NCBI RefSeq assembly: GCF_022965805.1
Contig: NC_133104.1
Span: forward strand, 28,020,069-28,084,068
Direction: 5' to 3'
DNA: 64,000 nt
Source of the DNA: Primulina eburnea
Lineage: Eukaryota > Streptophyta > Magnoliopsida > Lamiales > Gesneriaceae
Shown here: piece after piece, positions 51,702-63,063 of the stretch
Layout: the number at the start of each line of letters is the position of its first letter
Position numbering within the stretch: the first letter of the stretch is position 1
Program-made: the position numbers and the translations under genes
The notes under the pieces: model-generated
What the model saw: the letters and a program-made list of their open reading frames with translations, nothing else
What the model was told of the DNA's origin: nothing
Database searches by the model: none

Positions 51702-52149
51702 TGTAATGCCCGAGAATTAATCACGGTTAATTAACCATTATTGAGTACTAATTTAATGCGATTATGAAAGGGCTAACCGAGACATGAAAGGAGATCACGT
51801 GTGAAAATTGAAGTGCGAGGACAGTAGCATCGGCGCACATGCGCGAGTATACGCGCGCACATGCGCGAGAGGTCCAGAGGGGTTGGCGCACATGCGCGAC
51901 TGAATGCGCGCACGTGCGCCAAACAGGCAGAAGACCTCGCGCATATGTGCGGAAGATGTCGTGCATTTGCGCGAGCCTATGCAAATGATGTCCAGAAGAC
52001 ATCGCGCATATGCGCGGAACTAAGTCGCGCATATGCGCGAGTTGCCAAAGCTGAGAACAGTAGGTCTCGCGCATATGCGCCAGTAATGTCGCGCATATGC
52101 GCGAGTCATGCAAAATGAAAAATAGACATGTGGTGTATTATGCAACGTT

Positions 52150-52220
<71 letters not shown>

Positions 52221-53559
52221 GCAAATACTTCCTCAGAAAGAAAGGAAAACGAAAGTGAAGGGGAAAAGTTGATTCTTGATTTTAGAAATTGATTTACGAG
52301 CAATCCGTTCGTCCAAAATTGAATCCGAGTACGGCACTGTGTTCCTATCAACGCAGGCTACTACAGGACGTAATTTTTACTACGTTTTAACATGTTTTGA
52401 AATTATGATGTTGTTAGAATTGAATACACGTCATATATGTTATTCTTGACATGTTAGACAGCGTAGAATCGAAGTCAGATTGAGAAACGGATACCATATG
52501 GAATTATTATGATTTCAGAATGAAATTGGTTGAGATGTAATGTCAGATTTGTACGGTGGTTGATTGTAAACTATTGGAATTGGTTTAGACGGATATAGTA
52601 TTATCAGTATCGCAAGATTGTACGGTTGTACCGTCAGAATTTGATAAAACAGAGATGTTGCGATTTGATTAGAATATTGATACAGAATATTGATATTGTC
52701 ATTGCCAGATTGAACAGTGACAGACTTTGAATCAAGACTTCGACTATATCAGAGCGACAGCAAGAAAGGTATAAATAAATGTTGATTCGGGATTGCACAA
52801 CTCGAGTTAGGTTTGACTTGAGTTTCCCTAAATCACATACTTTATTTTATTGCATTGATATTTGCAGATTATCAGATTGATATGTTAATCTATGGACTTA
52901 GAGCAGAGTCAGAGTTCGAGTCTAGGGCAGATCAGCCTAGCTAGGGCAGAACCGCCGAGTCTTTCTCAGAACCGATAAGACTCTAGACTTACGGTGTATC
53001 GATGAGCTTTAGATGTAGATCGACGTCTATCGTAGACACTCGATACAGCATACCAAAGTCTAAATTAGATTGGGATCCCTAGATTTGAGATAAGATAAGA
53101 TTAGATCACGAGTCATTGATTCATGTAGTCAGACTAGATACATGTTTTGATGTTTGTTTATGCTTTTATATATTTTTTATATGATTGCATTTAATACATT
53201 GTTTATACTGAGATTTTTATATCTCACCGGAGTTATCCGGCTGTTGTCTTGTTTGTATGTGTGCATGACAACAGGTGGGACAGGTACAGGGTCACAGAGG
53301 TGAAGACAGATCGAGATTAGAGTGGTGATTCCGGACTTGGACTAGAGATAGGTGTTTAAACACTTGATAGTTAGGTGTTGAACCTGAGATGTAAATTATT
53401 GTATGATGTTTGAGATTTATACTTTCATACTGATATGTATAGGAGTTTGATTCCATTACCTTCCGCATTTTAAAAAAAAAAAATTAGACCCTGATTACTA
53501 TAATTGATTAATTAGTCCCAATGATGATTAAGAACTTGATTAGCGTCCGGGTCCCCACA
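51702..53559 (+). repeat. 3' LTR of the second Gypsy element
   Basis: 1858 bases, collinear with 38367-40123. It has about ten of the palindromic motifs (51833-52102, some mutated) where the 5' LTR has eight, and a 64-base TA tract (52154-52217), exactly twice the length in the 5' LTR. The extra 100 bases are almost entirely these two differences. Confidence 0.93.
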
Positions 53560-53564
53560 TAATA

Positions 53565-54155
53565 CCTCTTTTTTCATTTTCTGGACAGTTAGTCGAGATA
53601 TGACCTCTTGCTCCACATGTCCAGCAATTACAATCCTTGAAACTTTTATTGGCTCGAGTATGAGCCGTTCTGAAAGTCATCTTCGTAGGTGTCCTTCCTG
53701 TACTTCGAGATGTACTCGATATCCTACTCCTTGATGGTCCACTTCTTTGTTCAGATTTTTAATATCTGACTTTCTGTATAGACCATATTGTTCTTGGTTC
53801 CAAGAATTTCTTCCACTTCGAGCATAAGGATGAGTCCTGAAACTTTTCTTCTTATGCTTTTGTGGTTTACTTCCAATAATTGTTGGAAGATCATTTTCCT
53901 TACAACACAAAAAAGTTCTTTTGTTAATACCCCTTAAGCATTTGTAATTCTTTTGTAATGCCGCCATGTGACACCATTCTGCCAATTTTCCTTTGAGGAA
54001 AGAGGCTCTTCGTGCCAACGTATCTGGATTTCCAGGTACGTATTCCCTAATGAGCATTTCTCTCCAGGGACTCGGCATTTTTGCGAAGAAAAGCTGCATA
54101 GCTATATCTTCTTCGACTCTTGAATTCCATCTATATTTAGTGAATAACATAATGT
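53565..54155 (-). pseudogene. viral coat protein, central and zinc-knuckle fragment
   Basis: Contains EEDIAMQLFFAKMPSPWREM, a Lys/Arg-rich stretch, and a zinc knuckle CWTCGARGHISTNC at 53585-53626, the nucleic-acid-binding mark of caulimovirus coat proteins. A frame change lies between 53677 and 53740. The right end is the CACTA insertion (TGT at 54153-54155) and the left end is the Gypsy insertion. Confidence 0.75.
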
Positions 54156-54900
54156 CACTAGTAGAAAATTCGCTTTTTACTTAGCATATTCAATGAAGTA
54201 ATAAGGTAGTTAATTGCCGAAGTATATGGACGTGAAGTAATAGATGTACCTTTTACTTCGCATAATAACCGAAGTTGTATGATTGAAAATACTGAAGTCA
54301 TTGGCTGGTTTTCGAAGGAAAACCGGTCCAGAATTGGACCGGTGCCGAAGTAAGAAATGTGTTTTACTTCAGCGATTATTGTAAATAATGAAGTAATATA
54401 TTATATATAACTTCGTCTTAATTATTATTTAGCGAAGTAGTTAATAATATGTTACTTCATTATTTACAATAATCGACGAAGTAATTCATATGAAAGACTT
54501 CGTAATTACGTATTTTGATGAGGTAATAGACACAAACAACTTGACAATTTATCCTATTTGTCGAATTAAATATTATCATAACTTCAGCATTTATCCTATT
54601 TGTTGAAGTATTTTATATTATGTTACTTCACAATTTGCATTTATTGATGAAGTAAGTGGTTTGAAAGACTTCAGTAATTTGTATTTTGGTGAAGTAAATT
54701 TGCAAACAACTTCGTTTTTACAGAACAATTTTGAAGTAAATTAATTCTATCACTTCGTCTGATTTCTTATTGACGAAGTATTTAATATTATGTTACTTCA
54801 CAATTTTCATATAACAACAAAGTAATTTATCTGTTACACTTCATTATTTTTTATTTTGATGAAGTAATTGTTAAAAAAAAAACTTCACAATATATGACTT
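54156..54900. repeat. CACTA terminal and subterminal repeats, left end
   Basis: The 13-base terminal repeat is followed by many copies of GAAGTAA, ACTTCG and CGAAGT in both orientations up to about 54890. A direct copy pair of TTCATTATTTACAATAATC appears near 54450 and, inverted, near 54365, so part of it can fold. Such arrays bind the accessory transposase protein in the family. Confidence 0.88.
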
Positions 54901-56429
54901 AATACACTAATATAATTAAATTCATAAATTATCCATCTAAAAATGATTAATATCCACGAATCTACAATTACATATTCATCAATCCACAAGTAACCCAAAA
55001 AATGTATCCACAAAACCAAAAGTATATCCAAAATTCCACAATGAGAAACAAAATATTTATCCCAACATACACCATCCATCTAAGCACCTACATAGGAGTA
55101 AACAAATTCACTCCATTCACTTCTGACCTCGTCATATTGACATTGGGTGTAAAATTGGTTCTTGATGCATCCTGCAAACTGAAATTTGAAAAAGAAAATA
55201 CATTAGATTCTTCTATTTCAAATAAAAATTGACAGATATAAAATATATCAGTACTGGTAGAGGCATGTTTCATTTGAAAGTACGAACTTATTTCATTTGC
55301 ATTTTGAAATAACACCGGATAAAAATTCATAACATGTCACCACTCTCCAAGCTGAGATAGCGCCTGTTGTTTCCATCTAGTCTACATCCATTACAGATTA
55401 CCCCAATTGCATGAAGAAAATTGCACTTACTAAACCAATTTAATCAAGATATTATATAAATAATTTCGAAAAACCACAAAACTTGAAACAAGTCACCACC
55501 CAAATAGAAAAATGATGTAGCATATCGAACACCAAGCAAATTTATTTATCCATGGACCAGTAACGCACACATATATAACAAATCAAACCGAAAGCATACA
55601 AAACACAAACAAAAGGCATAAATTGTCTTTAATTTCCGGTGAAGAAATGCGCCCCCTAAACTCGGATATGCCCCTGCAAATATGTGTCAATTATAATTAT
55701 TAAAACATAAAAAACGTAAGGCTGGATGAGCCGCCAAGCTAGCTAGGAAAATTAAAACTTAATCTTGGAACACAAATATAATTACCCAATGCTTAAAAAC
55801 AACTATAAGAATTTCCCGTGTACAATATATTTTTTTCCGAAGAACAAGCTGTCACAAAAAAGTAAAACCATATTAATTTGAGGATTAACGTAAAAGAATT
55901 AATATATGAGACAATTTTGATATGATTAACATTATGCATGTACCAATAAACGCAGACAACAAGAGTCTCGAGTTCAATCCGATATGAGGGAACCAATGTT
56001 AAGTACCAGTCAATTCCTTCAAGATGGTTAGTTGCATTTACATTTGCGTGAGGACAGATATAGACCAAAAAAACAGGAAAAGACAAAACCAGATCACCTT
56101 AAACTCCAACAAAATCTGAAGCAACCCAACTTCTTGTTTCAAGAAGCAAAATCAACTTAAAAGTAAGAACATATTGAATTTGTGCCACTTGGAAATGATA
56201 CAAGAATCTTGAAAAAAAGACAACACTTACAGTCCAGAATCATAATCCCGTATAGGATTTCTGGGCTTCAAATTTCTTGATAAAACCAACAGCCCACCAA
56301 ATAAAACAAATGGCAACACATTATCTCAACAATAAAATATATCACAATGGCAACACATTATCTCAACAATAAAATATATCTTAATGACAAAAATTCATCT
56401 CAATCAATCAATGAATTTATCCCAAGAAG
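54901..56429. other. CACTA interior without a supported gene
   Basis: AT-rich. Short frames on both strands lack domains. A near-repeat of ATGGCAACACATTATCTCAACAATAAA occurs twice at 56310-56370. It may contain introns or the 3' end of the Ulp1-like gene. Confidence 0.4.
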
Positions 56430-57560
56430 AAACTCACCATCTTCTCCAAGTGTGGATCATCGCAATCGACTATCTCTTTCATGTACCTCATCACACAATA
56501 TCCACACTCAACCGAACCACTTTGTTTCAGATTACCCTATCATGGAATTGAAAAGTTAATGCTACAATCACAATCTAATTAATAACCACTACCAATTCAT
56601 GTATTCATAAATAAGTACGATACATACCGTCAATACTTTAAAACCCGGCCCTTTAGAAATACCCTTGGAGGCATTGTACATCTTCACCCCACTACATTTT
56701 AAATAGTAAGAAGTTATTTTTTTGCATATTTATAAGTTAATGTATTCAAAATCAACATAATCTACTACCTACTTTGTCACAATAGTTTTCCATGTATCAT
56801 CTCGGTTCCTGTTGGACGTAGAATCCAATAAATATATCATATTCTTATCTTCGTTGACGATTGTCAAGATCCAATGGTACCTGAAAATATGAAATTACAG
56901 CATTGACTACCATGAAGTAGAAATCTATAAATAATTAAATTCTTACCAAGTGTTGTATGGGATGAGGCAGATGCTATCTCTACACACTGCTTCCAACTGG
57001 TCAGCAATATGTTGTGATAAGTCACGGCCATCTGTGCCAATCGGGCATGTAGGTATATTACCGGGATCCACAAACGAAAAATAATCAGCCTTGTCTTTTT
57101 TCTTCAAATCTTTGTAGAGGTGACTGCATGATATAGATGCACAAATATATCGTTTAGAAAATTTTCAAAATATGAATAAGTACCACAAAAAATATTATAT
57201 AAATGCACAAATATTGTAAGTTAGACATTATATATACCCCATGTAAACTAAAATTTGTCTGGCACCTATCTCCCTCTTCTCCATAAAGCGTACGATATCT
57301 TCTCTCAGCAACCATATGCTTTTAGTATGTCCAAACATAGCGTCCTCAAACTCAATGCATATGGTATCCGATTCATTCAGCAATCGAACAACATGAGAGT
57401 AGATATACTTGCACGACATGGGTAATGTTTTCTCAATTTCTTTGAAATTGTCGCGCTGACCAGAACATCTGCAAGCACAAATGATTGAGGTTTCCCCTTT
57501 CTCTACAATTTAAAATATTATTCATACAAGTATTTTAAAATAAAACATTGTTCGAGCAAC
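56430..57560 (-). pseudogene. Ulp1-like (C48) cysteine protease gene of the CACTA element, exons
   Basis: Exon pieces on the minus strand: YSHVVRLLNESDTICIEFED (57400-57340), KDKADYFSFVDPGNIPTCPI, then YHWILTIVNEDKNMIYLLDS near 56860, with the catalytic His-Trp and later Asp, then QSGSVECGYCVMRYMKEIVD near 56480, with Gln and catalytic Cys. That set and spacing fit peptidase family C48, which cleaves SUMO-like modifiers. Many plant CACTA elements carry such a gene; its role in transposition is unclear. The exon limits are approximate and breaks cannot be told from introns without transcripts. Confidence 0.65.
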
Positions 57561-57569
57561 ATATCTGAC

Positions 57570-59090
57570 AGTTGCAAACACAAAGTCAAATGAAAACCGA
57601 AAGTACCTTTGTCATTGGAAAAATAACCAACTCTTTAGGCCAACCAACAATGACTCCAACAACATCATTGATGATTGTTGGTCCAAACTTAATTGGGATC
57701 GGAAGCTGTGCTTTTTCATCTACGATAACATCAATAGATACCTTGAAGTTCTCTTCCCCAAGTGCAACATGGTGAATCATAACATTTGGACCTCCTTCTG
57801 ATATTATTGTGCCATAAGTCACCACGTTTGCGCGTTCTTTTACAGCCAGGTGACATTTTTTCCCCTTTCAAGAACAAAAAGACATGATATATTTTTATAT
57901 GGAGGTGAATAGAATTTAATTGACATCAAAATTCAGAGACATACAACCTTCGTATTTGAAGTGCCGCAATGATAAACTTCTTGCACATCATTTGACAATT
58001 TTGAGTCTTTCACTCCTGAGAACTTGTTTGATGCTACAGTCTCAGAAGATCGATCATTGATTAATGGAATCACAGCAGCAAGTTGAGACCTCAGCATCTC
58101 CAATTCAGCTTTCAAACTTTTAGTCTCCTCCGATTGTGCTTTTACATTTTCAATCACAGCTTTTGATATTGTTTCTCTCTTCTTTCTTGGAGTTTTAAAG
58201 TATACTTGTGGTTTTACGAAACCTCCCACACCTCGAACCCTTCCATAGTGTTCTTGGCTTCCTAAGGCAGCGGTTAACACGTCATTCATTCCAGAAGATT
58301 TGAACTCTCCTTTGCCTTTCTTTTCCAACAATTCATCCTACAATTGGAGACATGACAAATCAATTCACAATCTACAGTGTTATTTATCTAGGCAATATGG
58401 CGATTGAATAAAACTAAACATTTACAATTTTTTCAACTACTTCTGATGTCTCTGAACATGTTATGTTGCCAGATTTGTCTTCTCGAGCTTTACGCCAAAG
58501 CACAGATCTATCAATTTCCTCATCTTCAGCAACCAATTTTTTGTTCCACTACAATTTCAAAACTCATATGTTTAATAACATAAAGAACATGCTAAAAATT
58601 ACAAATATATTGCTCTGTTTCTTACCAGTTCAGCCTCCAAGCCGATGTAACCCTTGCGAGACTTTCTGTGGTGATATTTACAATGCATGGTCCGTTGTTT
58701 TTGTTTTTCATGAGTAACCTGCATCATTATGTTGCCTCAGTTAAGTATTGAATTTAATAAATTCGTGAGGAAACATATCAATTATTAAAGTACCTCCCAT
58801 GATGGATCCAGTCTCGCATCCACAAATGCTTTCCAATCCGCTAGTGGGAGTTGATACTGACTTGGTGGAGAAATAAACTTTTCAGGATTATCTTTGTTCG
58901 GCCAAACAAATCTACTAGTCAATTTGTTTTTGAAATCTCGCCACTTCTGAGATGCTGAATTCATCACAACATACTCATTTTCTGGCGCTAGTTCAAAGAC
59001 ATTCTGCAACAAAAACAGATTATTTAGAGGTGCAAGTATGATTGTAAATTCAAATTGAAGCTTGTACTTACCGAAATCTCTTCCCACAGT
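57570..59090 (-). pseudogene. plant En/Spm-type second transposase gene of the CACTA element
   Basis: Exon pieces in order: FVWPNKDNPEKFISPPSQYQ and WKAFVDARLDPSWEVL (59087-58790), a middle exon with HHRKSRKGYIGLEAEL, then GMNDVLTAALGSQEHYGRVR and VGGFVKPQVYF with a helical stretch KSLKAELEMLRSQLAAVIP (58331-57933), then GPNVMIHHVALGEENFKVSI and a final GWPKELVIFPM. This is the layout of the Transposase_24 family (TNPA-type role, binding to the subterminal repeats). Splice sites were not fixed. Confidence 0.7.
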
Positions 59091-59499
59091 TTTTGTTTTA
59101 TGGTTTCTGGAACTTCATGCCATGACTTTATACTGATTGGCACCATGGCTCTAGCAATAGAATTAATGTATGATTGTAAAGCCCTTCCATTTGCATTTTA
59201 TGCTGGCCGCCCCATGTCATCATAATCAATCTTTGCTTTTTCCCCCATCTGGCAGTAGCAAATAGTTTACCCATCAACGTAGGGCCTCGCTTGTTCCTCT
59301 GCACATCTACAGGATGTTCTTCTCCATCAGTAAGTATAGGGTGCTCTGAATTAGTAACTTCGTTTAGCTTATCATCATGTACTCCTTGTATAATCTCAAC
59401 TGTATCATTTGCGTCCTTTTTTTTTACGACCCATTGAGCCTTTTTCTACATATTTACATGAATGAAACCAATTTTAAAACCGACACAACAACATTAACC

Positions 59500-60240
59500 A
59501 TTAAAATAACATAAACAATAATTCTAATAAGACATGTATAAACATGACATAAATAATAACAGAAACAATAATAAACATGACTTGTAGAAACCCGACATAA
59601 ATAATAAACATGACATAAATAATAGCAATGAGGTTATGTTTATAGCATAACAAAAAACATGACATAAAAGTGAAACACATCATTTTTTCTTGTTCGTTTC
59701 CCAGCCACCCTCAGTTTCTGATCTAAAGTAACTTTCATGAGCCGGAATACAATGAGTATCAACATCATCAATTGGTCGAGAATCAGGAATACTAGTCCAA
59801 CCATCATCATCTCCCTCGTAACATCGATTTGGCATAGGAGTACAATTGACCACCCTTTTTGTAATGGGTCATCAATATAAAAGACTTGATTGACTTGACT
59901 TGCAAGGACAAATGAGTCATTCTTGTGCCCTATTTTGTTCATATTGACCAAGGTGAATCCACATTCATCATTGTTGATTACTCCTTTGTCATTTGCAACC
60001 CACGAACACTTGAAAAGAGGAACTTGAAATTGATGATAGTCCAACTCCCATATTTCTTCAATCACTCCATAGAAAGTCACATCAGTCATCAAGGGATTCT
60101 TATCTTTGGCACTACAGACAAGCATGGTGCTAGCAACTAGAGAAACCCCACTGTTTTGGCAAACTCTCTCATCATCCCGTGCCTTTGTTTGGTATAAATT
60201 GCCATTTATCACGTAACTACTATACTTAATGACTTGCACA
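59500..60240 (-). pseudogene. C-terminal DUF4216-type domain of the CACTA transposase gene
   Basis: Contains FYGVIEEIWELDYHQFQVP, FKCSWVANDKGVINNDECGF, LVNMNKIGHKNDSFVLASQV and FYIDDPLQKGWSIVL, the pattern of DUF4216, which follows DUF4218 in plant TNP2 proteins. The right part after residue 135 (hydrophobic, ending near 59640) is probably read-through. A short exon piece between the two (60364-60558, MFPKKEKDERWIQDAHNKKF) belongs to the same gene. Confidence 0.7.
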
Positions 60241-60595
60241 CGTGGACCATGAGCCAGTCATGTCAATGTTGATGCCGTTCCACCATTGCAGCTATCTATT
60301 TCAGCATCCACCTGACATTTATACAATTAGAATAGGGTGATTAAAATACTAGCTCCAAAATGTTCACCGCAAATCGCATAAAAGCAGATTTATCCACCTA
60401 AACTTTGCACGAAACCAGTCAATGAACTTCTTATTGTGAGCATCTTGTATCCACCTTTCATCTTTCTCTTTTTTCGGAAACATTGACTTCAGGAAATATT
60501 TATGTTCACTGTGGAAATATTTATATAACAATTTGTGTTGGATATTAAATATTGACAATCACATGGGTGCAAAATTATAGAATAATGCAATACAC

Positions 60596-62184
60596 TTACA
60601 TAATGTAGGGAGATACTTCTTCTGTATTTTCCAGCACAATCAAATGTGCTTGTTTAAGGTCAACTTGTGGCACTACAATTGGTGTTTTGCATGCTAAGAA
60701 GCCAACAATGTTTGATTTGGGATCGCTATTTGATTGAGGGAACCCAATAGGATCAAGGTCATTTAGGTATTCCGAACAAAACTCAATTGCTTCTTCAACT
60801 GAATATCTATGAACAATGCAACCTTCAGGATGTTTTCGACTGCCTACATAACTCTTGAGCACCTTCATGGATCTTTCGAACGGGTACATCCATCGGAAGT
60901 ACACTGGTCCACATAATCGAACTTCTCGAACAAGATGAACTGTTAAGTGAAGCATGACATAGAAGAAAGAAGGGGGAAAATACTGCTCCAATAAGCAGAG
61001 TGTAACAACCAAGTCAGATTGCAGCTTATCTAACTTGGCTACATCTATCACCTTGCAACAAATATCTTTGAAGAAGAAGCATAATCTTATGATGGCATAT
61101 CTAACATGTTTTGGTAACGCATCACGTATGAGTATTGGCAGGAAATGCTGCATTAGAACATGAGAATCATGAGGTTTCAAGCCAATCAATTTCAACTCAG
61201 ACAAGGACACAAGATTTTCCAGGTTCGATGAGAAACCTTCTCGGACTTTTATATCCATTATCGACTGACAAACTTGTAACTTTTTTTTTTTGTGAATGAG
61301 AATGCAGCAGGAGGAAGATATGTTCTTTTTTCACCAAATTTAGGTGCCAATTCAGGCCTAACTCCCATTTGAACCATGTCCAACCTAGCTACCACATTGT
61401 CCTTAGTTTTTCCTTTAACATTCATCAAAGTATTAATGAGAGATTCGAAAACATTTTTCTCTACGTGCATCACATCGAGACAATGCCTAACATGCAGGTG
61501 TTTCCAATAAGGAAGATTGAAAAAAATTGATTTCTTCTTCCAACATTTTTTGAAATCTGTTGATCCAAAATCTTTTTCTTCTTTACTATCTTTCAAATTA
61601 TTGTCCTTTGCATTCTTTCTCTTTTTACCTTTCACACTAATCTTCTTTCCGAAAACACACCTTATGTCAGAAAGCTTGTCAAACAAAGCAACCCCAGATA
61701 ATGGTGTAGATGATTCTCCATGTTCTTCCATACCATCGAACTCTTTCATATGCCTCCGATATGGATGAAACCGTGGTAGGAATCGTCTATGACCAACAAA
61801 TTACATTTTCTTCCCATTTTCCAAATGCTTTGCACAAGTATCTTCTTTGCATACTGGGCATGCATAATAACCATGTGTAGTACATCCACTAAGGTTACCA
61901 TAGGCTGGAAAGTCATTGATGGTCCATAGTAAGACTGATTTAAGAGGGAAAAATTGTTTTCGATAAGCATCATAGACACCATCAACTCCATCCCACAATC
62001 ATTGCAAATCTTCAACTAACACATCAAGATAGACATCTATATCGTTTCTTGGCTGTTTAGGGCCTGAAATGAGCATAGTTAGCATGATGAATTTTCTCTT
62101 CATACACATATTTGGAGGCAGATTATAGGTGACCAACATATTGATGATAATAAAACAACATTTGTAAGTAGACATTTTAATCAA
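60596..62184 (-). pseudogene. TNP2-type CACTA transposase, N-terminally truncated, broken
   Basis: Pieces: MLISGPKQPRNDIDVYLDVL (62090-62010), LWTINDFPAYGNLSG (about 61920), GHRRFLPRFHPYRRH (61790-61750), LPYWKHLHVRHCLDVMHVEK with FESLINTLMNVKGKTKDN (61500-61400), then the DUF4218 part with LKPHDSHVLMQHFLPI, LEQYFPPSFFYVMLHL and GPVYFRWMYPFERSM. These are hallmarks of the enzyme that cuts CACTA ends. TAA stands before FVGHRRF (about 61800) and another stop is at about 61258. The N-terminal zinc and early catalytic part is not found upstream of 62184. Confidence 0.85.
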
Positions 62185-62830
62185 GAAAATTAGTACATAA
62201 AAATAGATATCTCTTCATAGCACGATTGGAAAAGCCTCAACACACAGATGCATATAAGTTAGAAAAACAAAAAAATTCGACGGAGACAATGACTAACAAA
62301 CACCTTCATGTCCAGTCCTCAACACACAGTGCATGTAAGTTAGAAAAACCGAAAATTAGACAATGCCTAACAAGAAGGGGACAACAAATATTTTAGACAA
62401 TGCCGAAAATTAGGAACCTAGAGACGGACAACCAAGGCGACAACAAGAAATTAATAAATTATCGTTCCAATCAATACCATACCTCGGGAAACTGGTGACG
62501 GACTAACACAGGTAAAGCAATATCGTTCCAGTCCAAATGGAGAAGAAACAAAGGTGCAGGGGACGGCGGTTGTGTATCTCAGTCGCTTCTTCCATCTCAG
62601 TGCGTAGAACGGTGGTGGTGGTGGTGGGTTTTGCTTCCCTCTCGGTGAGTGGAACGGCGGTGGTGTTGGTGGTTCGAAGCGAACGACGGTGAGTGGAACA
62701 GCGGTGGAGTTAGGGTTAATTTTCAAGGAAAATGTGGATAGATCGAATGAGCTCGCGTACATCTCTGATCGAAGGAATATATGATATAAACGATATATAT
62801 TAAATATTTAATTAAACTTATCGTTTCATC
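62185..62830. other. CACTA 5' non-coding region
   Basis: Shows no transposase N-terminus. A GGT-rich run (62600-62630, GGTGGTGGTGGTGG) gives a spurious Pro-rich frame on the minus strand. It probably holds the element promoter and a lost first exon. Confidence 0.4.
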
Positions 62831-63063
62831 TTATTACTTCAGTATGCACTTATTTCCTTATTTTTTACTTCATCAACATTGATATGCCGAAGTAAAATAT
62901 AATAAAAAAATATAGTGAAGCCCGTGTTTTTAAACATCCGAAGTAAAATATATTTTTTTACTTCGCTTGTTTTATTACTGAAGTTATTGGTAATGTATTA
63001 CTTCGTAATTTATTATTGCCTAAGTAATGCATGCCGAAGTAAAATCCGATTTTTCTACTAGTG
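62830..63063. repeat. CACTA terminal and subterminal repeats, right end
   Basis: Repeats of TTACTTC, ACTTCG and CCGAAGTAAAAT end in CGATTTTTCTACTAGTG, the inverted copy of the left terminus. Copy number here is lower than on the left. Confidence 0.88.

Larger units (their letters stand above)
38367..53559 (+). mobile_element. Ty3/Gypsy chromovirus-type element in the virus remnant, itself interrupted
   Basis: Target-site copies TAATA at 38362-38366 and 53560-53564. LTRs at 38367-40123 and 51702-53559 start TGTAATGCCCG and end GTCCCCACA. A primer-binding site, gag, pol in Gypsy order, and a purine tract are present on the plus strand, opposite to the virus. A non-autonomous retrotransposon (41341-48387) sits at the gag end and took the start of the protease with it. 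Several stops (W to TGA, R to TGA) show it is inactive. Apart from repeat-length changes the two LTRs are very similar. Confidence 0.95.
54156..63063 (-). mobile_element. CACTA (En/Spm) DNA transposon inserted in the viral coat gene
   Basis: Ends CACTAGTAGAAAA at 54156 and TTTTTCTACTAGTG at 63063 are inverted repeats, flanked by the 3-base duplication TGT (54153-54155 and 63064-63066). It carries on the minus strand a TNP2-type transposase with its usual C-terminal domains, a second transposase-like gene (plant En/Spm type), and a Ulp1-like cysteine protease. Both ends are lined with ACTTCG/CGAAGT-type subterminal repeats. Stops in the transposase (for example before FVGHRRFLP) and loss of its N-terminus suggest it is no longer autonomous. 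Confidence 0.95.

Noticed and set aside
62451..62762. Pro-rich minus-strand ORF
   Set aside because: It arises from a GGT repeat in the CACTA 5' region, with no recognised domain.
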